From positions 1 through 6,303 of the forward strand of contig DAOVMP010000030.1 of the NCBI GenBank assembly GCA_030630695.1: a DNA stretch of 6,303 nucleotides, read 5' to 3'. The stretch's first letter is position 1. Each line of letters begins with the position of its first letter. The notes beneath the pieces are model-generated. The model was given only the letters and a program-made list of their open reading frames with translations, did no database searches and was not told where the DNA came from. This document shows, in pieces, positions 1 to 3,944 of this stretch. This DNA comes from Candidatus Woesearchaeota archaeon (lineage in GTDB: Archaea > Nanobdellota > Nanobdellia > Woesearchaeales > ARS49). The position numbers and the translations under genes were made by a program.

Positions 1-1
1 A

Positions 2-220
2 CAGCAAAGGAAAACAAACTATTTTCTTACATTAGTTAGAGAGCTAGTTCTTGGAAATGCCCTTAAAAAAGGAGATTCTTTGTTCTATTACTTTGTAGAG
101 TGCAATAAAAGAAAGGCTGTTCTAATATACTTAGATGGAAAAGAAAGGTCAGGAGAGGATGTAATCAAGCTAAAAGGACAGTCTTTTATGATATCCAAGA
201 AGTGCAAGGCCACTTCTTAA
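2..220 (+). CDS. AbrB/MazE-like small protein, C-terminal part (5' end outside window)
   Basis: An open frame enters from the left edge and ends at TAA 218-220, giving 72 residues with no start codon in view. The N-terminal part reads KTNYFLTLVRELV, then ALKKGDSLFYYFVE and KAVLIYLDGKE. This fits the swapped-hairpin AbrB/MazE/SpoVT pattern: a T-L-(P)-x-x-[ILV] strand and short helix, a LxKGDxL turn, then paired beta strands. The usual proline after TL is valine here. Family members are dimeric DNA-binding regulators, often antitoxins or chromosomal transcription factors. That role is inferred from the pattern only. The tail (IKLKGQSFMISKKCKATS) is basic. The gene runs in the same direction as rpl10e, but a separate TATA box lies between them, so they need not share a transcript. 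Confidence 0.55.
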   Translation, partial: QQRKTNYFLTLVRELVLGNALKKGDSLFYYFVECNKRKAVLIYLDGKERSGEDVIKLKGQSFMISKKCKATS

Positions 221-245
221 AAAGTGAGGGACTATTTCTTGTTTT
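211..245 (+). terminator. Possible terminator after the AbrB-like gene
   Basis: A 5-bp inverted repeat (CACTT 211-215 with AAGTG 222-226) spans the stop codon. It is followed by a T-rich stretch with TTTCTTGTTTTT around 234-245. Archaeal termination mainly depends on T-runs, so this could end the upstream transcript before the rpl10e promoter. The stem is short, so the call is weak. Confidence 0.3.
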
Positions 246-295
246 TGAGCTAATCGTGGGACCATTGCGGTTTTTAATTGCAACAAGAAGCAAAC

Positions 296-303
296 TTTAT
301 AAA
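296..303 (+). promoter_or_regulatory. TATA box of rpl10e
   Basis: TTTATAAA lies in an A-rich upstream context (GCAAAC), like an archaeal BRE/TATA element. Transcription would be expected to start near 325-330. That leaves an untranslated leader of about 80 bases before the ATG at 410. Other protein genes here with visible TATA boxes have little or no leader. No closer TATA-like sequence is visible at the leaderless distance (about 380-388). Confidence 0.5.
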
Positions 304-341
304 GGAGTGAATATTCCAGTTTCTCACAAGGAGAAGAAATA

Positions 342-399
342 GGTCTCTGGCGTGAAAATGCCGAATTCAGGGGATAGAAGCTCTGAGGACTGAGGGACC
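342..399 (+). ncRNA. Candidate structured RNA element in the rpl10e 5' leader (three-way junction)
   Basis: The sequence folds on paper into three stems. P1 is 342-348 with 393-399, 7 bp including one G-U. P2 is 349-353 with 358-362, 5 bp including one G-U, capped by a GAAA tetraloop of the GNRA type. P3 is 367-372 with 381-386, 6 bp including one G-U, with an 8-base loop. P1 runs straight into P2; single-stranded joints lie at 363-366 and 387-392. The element sits between the predicted transcription start and the rpl10e start codon and ends 10 bases before the ATG, so it could control translation or be bound by the L10e protein. I do not recognise it as a known riboswitch class. No conservation evidence was available, and hand folding can mislead. 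Confidence 0.4.
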
Positions 400-409
400 A
401 CGTTACAAA

Positions 410-1009
410 ATGGCAAAGGTTAGAAAAGGTGTATCATATCGGCCTATTAAAAGACCGTATACTCGATACAGTAAGTTTAAACAAAAGAGTTTTGTAAAGA
501 CCAGACCTGTTTGTAGAGTTGTACGATTTGACATGGGTAATGTCAAGAAGAAATATGATTATGTTCTTAATTTGATATCTAAACAAAAACTACAAATTCG
601 TGATATTGCTTTAGAATCTGCTCGATTAGCAGGAAATAGAATTTTAGAGAAGAATTTGGGTAAAGACGGATTTCATCTAAGAGTTAGAAAATTTCCACAT
701 CATATTTTACGAGAAAATCCATTAGCTGCTGGAGCAGGAGCAGACAGAATGAGCACTGGAATGGCACACTCATTTGGAAAAATCATAGGAATAGCTGCTC
801 AAGTAAAAACAGGAGATGAAATATTCACACTAAAAGTTAACAAAGAAAATTTACCATTAGCTAGAAAAGCAATGAAAAAAATAAGTTTTAAATTACCAAA
901 ACAGTATAAGTTTAATGAGAAACCAATTGTTGAAAAGCAAGTTGTTAAAAAAGCAGTTAAGAAAGCAGTAGTAAAAGAAGCTGAAAAAGAAGAAGCAACT
1001 GCAGCATAG
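410..1009 (+). CDS. rpl10e: Large-subunit ribosomal protein L10e (uL16 family)
   Basis: This 199-residue basic protein is the archaeal/eukaryotic L10e, the counterpart of bacterial L16 (uL16). It binds 23S rRNA near the A-site region of the large subunit and is needed for a working ribosome. The N-terminus (RPIKRPYTR, then VVRFDMGN) and the core match the family. The most diagnostic block is at residues 94-125: KFPHHILRENP, then AAGAGADR, then TGMAHSFGK. The usual arginine after TGM is alanine here. The start at 410 gives the expected N-terminal length. No Shine-Dalgarno lies close to it; the nearest is a GAGG about 14 bases upstream, inside the putative P1 stem. After about residue 168 there is a Lys/Ala/Glu-rich tail of about 30 residues, longer than typical L10e and probably disordered. 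The gene has its own promoter and a long, foldable leader. Confidence 0.95.
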   Translation: MAKVRKGVSYRPIKRPYTRYSKFKQKSFVKTRPVCRVVRFDMGNVKKKYDYVLNLISKQKLQIRDIALESARLAGNRILEKNLGKDGFHLRVRKFPHHILRENPLAAGAGADRMSTGMAHSFGKIIGIAAQVKTGDEIFTLKVNKENLPLARKAMKKISFKLPKQYKFNEKPIVEKQVVKKAVKKAVVKEAEKEEATAA

Positions 1010-1015
1010 AAAAAC

Positions 1016-1023
1016 TTTTAAAT
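1016..1023 (+). promoter_or_regulatory. Possible TATA box for the 55-residue protein gene
   Basis: TTTTAAAT lies about 33-40 bases upstream of the ATG at 1056, which would leave a leader of roughly 10-15 bases containing the Shine-Dalgarno. Read-through from rpl10e is an equally good explanation for expression. Confidence 0.3.
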
Positions 1024-1044
1024 TCTAAATTAAATCCGTATTCT

Positions 1045-1051
1045 AGGTGAT
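1045..1051 (+). promoter_or_regulatory. Strong ribosome binding site AGGTGAT
   Basis: AGGTGAT is a 7-base complement to the 3' end of archaeal 16S rRNA, four bases before the ATG at 1056. It fixes the start of the short gene and is the clearest Shine-Dalgarno in the window. Confidence 0.7.
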
Positions 1052-1055
1052 AATT

Positions 1056-1223
1056 ATGAAACCAAAAGCAGATGTAAAAGATACAGCAAATGCACTTCGA
1101 GACCTTAAAAACTGGGTAGCAGAATATGCAAGAGAATTCAATCTGGATAACAAGGCTAAAAAGGTTTTAGAAAAGAAAATCGAAGAAGTTGCTAAAAAAT
1201 TGGCAGACGTGACTTGTAAGTAA
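1056..1223 (+). CDS. Small helical hypothetical protein (55 aa)
   Basis: This short reading frame begins with ATG, directly after an AGGTGAT ribosome binding site, and ends at TAA 1221-1223. The 55-residue product is charged and almost certainly alpha-helical. One segment runs from about residue 7 to 28 (TANALRDLKNWVAEYAREF) and a second, Lys/Glu-rich one from about 32 to 50 (KAKKVLEKKIEEVAKKLAD). They look like a helical hairpin or short coiled coil. I recognise no family. It lies 46 bases after rpl10e in the same direction and may be co-transcribed with it. Its stop codon is one base from the stop codon of the opposing gene. Confidence 0.75.
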   Translation: MKPKADVKDTANALRDLKNWVAEYAREFNLDNKAKKVLEKKIEEVAKKLADVTCK

Positions 1224-1224
1224 A

Positions 1225-1812
1225 TTAACCGTTAATTATTTTATTTAGTTCAATTATACTACTTTCTGCTGTTTTTATTATATTAATTGCTTCTCGAGGA
1301 TTGTCAAGTAGTGCATGAAATTGTAACATAATTGTTTCTAACCTTAGTGATTTGTTGGAAAATTCTAAAACTTCTTTTTCTATACTTGTTATTAGTCTTT
1401 CCACTTCTTCTATTTTATCTTCGGCATTTCTTGGTAAAGAATTTAATCTAAGAATTTTTGAAGGCATTGAATCTATCTTGCTTAAATCAATATCGATTGT
1501 TATTTTTCTTATATTATCATTCAAATTATCTACTTCTTCAAGAAGCTTTTCCACATTTTCGCTAAGAATCGGGAACTCTTCAACAGGATGTGCTTCAATT
1601 TCCTCTTGTAATTTGAATAACTTTACTACTAATTCTTTTGCCTGATTTGCTGTAGGAGTAATTTTGTGTTTAAATTCTCCAATTGCTATGTTTAATTCTT
1701 TTATTTTTTCCAAGTCGTTAGGAGGAATAGGTTTAGTCGGTCTATGAATTAAATCAAAAAGTATTTGTTCTACCGTATAAATGAGGTTCATTATGTCTGT
1801 TTTTTTAGTCAT
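1225..1812 (-). CDS. Coiled-coil hypothetical protein (195 aa)
   Basis: This acidic, hydrophilic protein has no signal peptide or membrane segment. Most of it has heptad-like spacing of Leu/Ile/Val with many Glu and Lys, as in a long coiled coil or helical bundle: for example residues 57-74, 84-107 (ENVEKLLEEVDNLNDNIRKI) and 130-170. Proline breaks fall around residues 25-31 (RPTKPIPPND), 76-81 and 115-128. The start at 1812 is supported by a TATA-like element 22-29 bases upstream, consistent with a leaderless mRNA. A GTGAT that could act as a weak ribosome binding site lies 9 bases before the ATG. The family is not recognised. The gene converges with the 55-residue gene and is divergent from the HicA-like gene across a repeat-bearing spacer. 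Confidence 0.8.
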   Translation of the reverse strand: MTKKTDIMNLIYTVEQILFDLIHRPTKPIPPNDLEKIKELNIAIGEFKHKITPTANQAKELVVKLFKLQEEIEAHPVEEFPILSENVEKLLEEVDNLNDNIRKITIDIDLSKIDSMPSKILRLNSLPRNAEDKIEEVERLITSIEKEVLEFSNKSLRLETIMLQFHALLDNPREAINIIKTAESSIIELNKIING

Positions 1813-1833
1813 TTATTTTACATCACAGTTTTA

Positions 1834-1841
1834 GTATAATA
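1834..1841 (-). promoter_or_regulatory. TATA box of the coiled-coil protein gene
   Basis: On the minus strand this reads TATTATAC, centred about 25 bases upstream of the ATG at 1812. This is the spacing expected for a leaderless archaeal transcript. Confidence 0.45.
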
Positions 1842-1859
1842 ATCTTTCTTTTTTCTGAA

Positions 1860-1948
1860 TTTTCCGTAAATTTTCCGAACTTTTTCTTTTTAGTTATTGT
1901 TTTTCCGGCGTAATTAGTATTTTTTCCGAACTGGCCGGAAATATTCCG
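1860..1948. repeat. Phased TTTTCCG repeats in a divergent intergenic region
   Basis: TTTTCCG occurs at 1860, 1871, 1901 and 1922, and a variant (TATTCCG) starts at 1942. One inverted copy (CCGGAAAT, 1935-1942) lies between the last two. The inverted copy and the last direct copy form the interrupted palindrome CGGAA-ATA-TTCCG (1936-1948). Intervals are 11, 30, 21 and 20 bases, close to whole turns of B-DNA. The block lies between two divergent promoters, so it could be a multi-site operator. Its binding protein is unknown. Confidence 0.5.
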
Positions 1949-1967
1949 ATTTCTGGTGGTAAAGAGC

Positions 1968-1975
1968 TATTAAAA
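1968..1975 (+). promoter_or_regulatory. TATA box of the HicA-like gene
   Basis: TATTAAAA, preceded by AAAGAGC as a possible BRE, lies 21-28 bases upstream of the ATG at 1996. The mRNA would be leaderless, which agrees with the lack of a Shine-Dalgarno. It sits 20 bases after the last TTCCG repeat. Confidence 0.45.
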
Positions 1976-1995
1976 TGTAAATTAATATAATTTAC

Positions 1996-2244
1996 ATGGC
2001 AAACAAAACTCGTGATGGAATAAAACTAACACAAATCGTTCGTGCATTAGCAAAAATATCTGGCATTGAAATAAGAAAAGGAACAAAACACCCCTACATA
2101 GCAATGTATCAAGGACTAAGACCCTGTCCTGTAGCTGCTTCTACAGACGCTAAAAAAATGCTGGTTCCATGGATAGAACAAGCAACAGGCTATGAAAGAA
2201 ACAGTATTTATTCTTCTTTAAAGTCTGGAGAATGGTATGAATGA
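1996..2244 (+). CDS. HicA-like small protein (82 aa), possible RNA-binding/toxin fold
   Basis: This small basic protein begins with a helix (KLTQIVRALAKIS, residues 10-22). Then comes a strand-turn motif, GIEIRKGTKHPYIAMY (23-38), and a strand (PCPVAAS), and it ends with helices (KKMLVPWIEQATGY). The order helix, strand, K-G-[ST]-x-H turn, strand, strand, helix resembles HicA/YcfA mRNA interferases, which have a dsRBD-like fold and use the histidine of the G-S-H turn for catalysis. His32 would be that residue. This is a motif-level resemblance only. No HicB-like partner is visible; the neighbours are a divergent coiled-coil protein and a tRNA fragment. The start is supported by a leaderless-type promoter. 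It could be an orphan toxin remnant, a mobile-element gene or an unrelated RNA-binding protein. Confidence 0.65.
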   Translation: MANKTRDGIKLTQIVRALAKISGIEIRKGTKHPYIAMYQGLRPCPVAASTDAKKMLVPWIEQATGYERNSIYSSLKSGEWYE

Positions 2245-2255
2245 AATGGAAAAAA

Positions 2256-2296
2256 GTAAGGTACCAGATTCAGAATCTGGTAACGTGTATCCGCAC
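2256..2296 (+). pseudogene. tRNA-Leu(CAG) internal fragment (D-arm 3' side, anticodon arm, variable arm)
   Basis: These 41 bases match positions 2366-2406 of the intact tRNA-Leu(TAG) gene, 110 bases downstream, at 35 of 41 sites. The anticodon stem CCAGA/TCTGG is intact and differs from the neighbour (CCTGA/TCAGG) by a paired A-T to T-A swap. The loop TTCAGAA carries anticodon CAG (Leu). The match ends abruptly in the D-loop on the left and in the variable-arm stem on the right. Both acceptor strands and the T-arm are missing. The base 3' of the anticodon is A, although leucine CUN tRNAs normally carry G37, which argues against a working tRNA. The segment contains a 9-bp inverted repeat (2262-2270/2274-2282) and may act as a 3' hairpin for the preceding mRNA. 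Confidence 0.6.
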
Positions 2297-2309
2297 AATA
2301 AATATTATG

Positions 2310-2336
2310 ATCACAGAGATATATAAACTTTGTGAT
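2310..2336 (+). promoter_or_regulatory. Hairpin enclosing the tRNA TATA box, followed by a T-run
   Basis: Bases 2310-2318 pair with 2328-2336 (9 bp, one G-U; core ATCACA/TGTGAT), with loop ATATATAAA. TTTTT at 2336-2340 overlaps and follows the stem. As RNA this could terminate transcripts from the left. As DNA it is an operator-like palindrome centred on the TATA box. Confidence 0.35.
2320..2327 (+). promoter_or_regulatory. TATA box of tRNA-Leu(TAG)
   Basis: TATATAAA lies 19-26 bases upstream of the predicted mature 5' end at 2346. At the usual archaeal spacing, transcription would start at or within a few bases of the first base of the tRNA, so there is little or no leader for RNase P to remove. 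Confidence 0.55.
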
Positions 2337-2345
2337 TTTTAGCAT

Positions 2346-2456
2346 GCTGGCGTGAACCGAATTAGGTAAGGTGCCTGATTTAGGATCAGGTGACGTGTAT
2401 CCGCACGTCGTGCGGGTTCGAATGTCATAGCGAGACCGAAAGTCCCGTCGCCAGCG
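2346..2456 (+). tRNA. tRNA-Leu(TAG) with a 20-base T-loop intron
   Basis: The gene encodes a class II (long variable arm) tRNA with these parts: acceptor 2346-2352 with 2449-2455 (7 bp, perfect); D-stem 2356-2358 with 2370-2372 and GG at 2365-2366 in the loop; anticodon stem 2374-2378 with 2386-2390; loop TTTAGGA with anticodon TAG at 2381-2383; variable-arm stem 2392-2397 with 2404-2409 (6 bp, perfect); T-stem 2412-2416 with 2444-2448. The T-loop TTCGAA+T is split by an intron at 2423-2442, so the mature tRNA is about 91 bases before CCA addition. CCA is not encoded. G follows the anticodon, as expected for Leu CUN. Two oddities: three bases rather than two lie between acceptor and D-stem, and the discriminator would be G2456, where archaeal tRNA-Leu normally has A. 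Confidence 0.88.
2423..2442 (+). other. tRNA intron (position 59/60) with bulge-helix-bulge motif
   Basis: All parts of the archaeal splicing endonuclease substrate are visible. The exon helix is CGGG 2413-2416 with CCCG 2444-2447. The three-base bulge AAT (2421-2423) is cut after the second base. The four-base central helix is TTCG 2417-2420 with CGAA 2437-2440. The second bulge is AGT (2441-2443), also cut after the second base. The intron helix is GTC 2424-2426 with GAC 2434-2436, with a 7-base loop. Removing 2423-2442 restores a normal 7-base T-loop, TTCGAAT. Confidence 0.85.
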
Positions 2457-2464
2457 CTAAAAAT

Positions 2465-3814
2465 TTATTCCAACTTTTGCCCGTCTTTTTTCATATAACC
2501 TTTATGTTCTCTTTTTGTATTGTTTTCAACAATTTTATTTAGAATTTCTTTACTATCGATCTTAAGAATTTCACACAAACCTAAACAATAAATCATAAGA
2601 TCACCAATTGCATCTATTAATTCTTCCTTGTTTTCTTTTTTGTATGCTTTTGCAAGCTCTCCTAATTCTTCTGTCATTAAAATAATTTCTTTACCGATAT
2701 CGGTAGTGTTAAATCTCCTATTAACTTTGTTTTGAAATATTGCTTTTTGCAATTCTTTTAATTCCATTTTTTCCCTCTCCAATACTGCTTTAACAATCAA
2801 AGGCCAGGCAACTGTTGCATCGCAAGGCACTTCTGCATATCTACCGCCTTCTTCAGGAGGAACAAACTTGCCCCAAGAAATACCTTCTGAAAAAGGACAT
2901 CCAGACAAACCGCCCCACTGAACCGGCTCTGGACAAATCTTAACACCATATTTGTATCTAACAAACTTATCTTTAGGTAAATCCATTCTTTTTTGAATAA
3001 TATCTGCATACGGGCCAATCTGCTGAGCCCAATTACGAGGAACTCCGCCGCCGATTATGAAAATACCCAGTTCATTTTGTTTTATTATTAGTTCTGTAAA
3101 ATACTCTAAATCAATAAAAGGATTGAATTTGAATTCTTTCAAACCAGCTGCTTTTCTTTTCCTATTCAACAAACCAAAATCCAAACCAAATTCAGAATCA
3201 GTAAAAGCAGGAATAAAAATAGGAATATTATGCTCAAAAGCAGATTTTAAAACACCTCTGCCCGAATAATTTTCTTTTAAATATTTTCCTAATGCTTTAT
3301 TTATCTCCCAAGAAGAAAAAGTTTTATCAGAATCTAAATCACTCAAAACTTTATTTATTATCAATTCAGCATTGTCTAAATTTTTTTCTAATTCTAAAGT
3401 GTCATAAACCCGGTCATAACCTGCATAGTACAGCTTTTTATCATCCATTTTTTTATCATATTTGAAATGAGTCATTCCTGCAGATTCTATAAAACCATGA
3501 GCCATTAACGCACCAGTGCTTACAATCGCATCAACCATTTTGTTTTCAATCATATCACAAATAACTAAACCCATCTTGGCAACAGTCATTGCGCCAGATA
3601 AGGTTAAAACAGTAAAACATTCTTTGTTATTCCGCATTTCTTCTAAAACATCGGCTGCTTCACCAATAGTTCTTCCTGTAAAAGCAGTTTTAGACATGGC
3701 CCTAACCATATCATCAATGGTATTAATCTTAGAAAGATCTAATGGTTCTAAAGGAGTTAAATTATCTTCAAAACCATCTCTTAACTTTGATTCATCTCTG
3801 GTTTCTCCCTCCAT
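2465..3814 (-). CDS. dys: Deoxyhypusine synthase-like protein fused to a C-terminal MazG-like domain
   Basis: This 449-residue protein has two parts. Residues 1 to about 347 are a deoxyhypusine synthase-family domain. Canonical members use NAD and spermidine to put a 4-aminobutyl group on a lysine of aIF5A; related proteins make homospermidine. Visible landmarks are LSGAMTVAKMG (72-82) and IVSTGALMAHGFIES (97-111) for NAD binding, GGGVP (255-259), GGLSG (301-305), and SEGISWGK with the expected catalytic Lys316 and Glu310. The segment after GGGVP reads RNWAQQ where the human enzyme has a His-His pair. With the KYGVKICPEP stretch, this resembles bacterial-type DHS-like proteins, so true eIF5A modification is uncertain. 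Residues of about 353-449 (NKVNRRFNTTD, EELGE 382-386, ELIDAIGD 398-405) match MazG-like nucleotide pyrophosphohydrolases, with acidic metal ligands EExxE and ExxD. No frameshift or linker separates the parts. The start lies 22 bases after a TATA box, consistent with a leaderless mRNA. The symbol marks the family only. Confidence 0.9.
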   Translation of the reverse strand: MEGETRDESKLRDGFEDNLTPLEPLDLSKINTIDDMVRAMSKTAFTGRTIGEAADVLEEMRNNKECFTVLTLSGAMTVAKMGLVICDMIENKMVDAIVSTGALMAHGFIESAGMTHFKYDKKMDDKKLYYAGYDRVYDTLELEKNLDNAELIINKVLSDLDSDKTFSSWEINKALGKYLKENYSGRGVLKSAFEHNIPIFIPAFTDSEFGLDFGLLNRKRKAAGLKEFKFNPFIDLEYFTELIIKQNELGIFIIGGGVPRNWAQQIGPYADIIQKRMDLPKDKFVRYKYGVKICPEPVQWGGLSGCPFSEGISWGKFVPPEEGGRYAEVPCDATVAWPLIVKAVLEREKMELKELQKAIFQNKVNRRFNTTDIGKEIILMTEELGELAKAYKKENKEELIDAIGDLMIYCLGLCEILKIDSKEILNKIVENNTKREHKGYMKKDGQKLE

Positions 3815-3835
3815 GAGAAGAATGAGTGTTAAACA

Positions 3836-3842
3836 TTATAAA
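3836..3842 (-). promoter_or_regulatory. TATA box of the synthase-MazG gene
   Basis: On the minus strand it reads TTTATAA, 22-28 bases upstream of the ATG at 3814. That is the position for a leaderless transcript. No Shine-Dalgarno precedes this ATG. Confidence 0.45.
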
Positions 3843-3914
3843 AGATTTTCTATTTGATTAATAAAAATTCTAGCGTAATTGCGGCAAAAAACTATGTTTT
3901 GTAGTATACAAAAC

Positions 3915-3922
3915 TATTTAAA
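3915..3922 (+). promoter_or_regulatory. TATA box of the gene at 3945
   Basis: TATTTAAA lies 23-30 bases upstream of the ATG at 3945. It helps choose that internal ATG as the true start, because the TATA box would fall inside the coding region if translation began at 3879. Confidence 0.45.
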
Positions 3923-3944
3923 TTCGATACAATTTATATTTAAA

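Larger units (their letters stand above)
2334..2465. repeat. Inverted repeat extending the tRNA acceptor stem
   Basis: TTTTTAGC at 2336-2343 is perfectly complementary to GCTAAAAA at 2456-2463. One more A-T pair and a G-U pair extend the match to 2334/2465. The repeat is separated from the 7-bp acceptor stem only by AT (2344-2345) on the 5' side, so flanks and acceptor form one almost continuous helix of about 16 bp. The right arm contains the discriminator base position and reaches the stop codon of the opposing gene. Confidence 0.6.

Noticed and set aside
157..342. A 61-codon open frame starting at ATG 157 and ending TAG 340-342
   Set aside because: It overlaps the AbrB-like gene in another frame and runs through the rpl10e TATA box. 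It lacks a ribosome binding site and shows no recognisable protein pattern.
383..389. CTGAGGA, which fits the hammerhead ribozyme CUGANGA core, with a GAAA nearby at 354-357
   Set aside because: The GAAA is a tetraloop of a 5-bp hairpin, and stems II and III cannot be drawn at the required junctions. There is no UH cleavage site in the right place.
342..399. The rpl10e leader as a box C/D or H/ACA guide RNA
   Set aside because: No RTGATGA box C is present, the CTGA copies are unspaced for guides, and no ACA follows the basal stem at the right distance.
1352..1645. Plus-strand open frame of 97 codons inside the coiled-coil gene
   Set aside because: It is a Ser/Leu/Phe-rich shadow of the AT-rich minus-strand gene, with no ribosome binding site. 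The same applies to the other overlapping frames inside the synthase-MazG and ligase genes.
2262..2282. The 9-bp inverted repeat with CAG centre as a plain terminator or restriction-like palindrome
   Set aside because: It is fully explained by the anticodon stem-loop of the tRNA-Leu fragment, and no T-run follows directly. A secondary terminator role remains possible.
3879..3944. Upstream in-frame ATG giving a 22-residue N-terminal extension to the gene at 3945
   Set aside because: The extension has promoter-like composition and contains a TATA box in the right place for the ATG at 3945. Residues before MEVNRIEF look unlike the rest of the protein.
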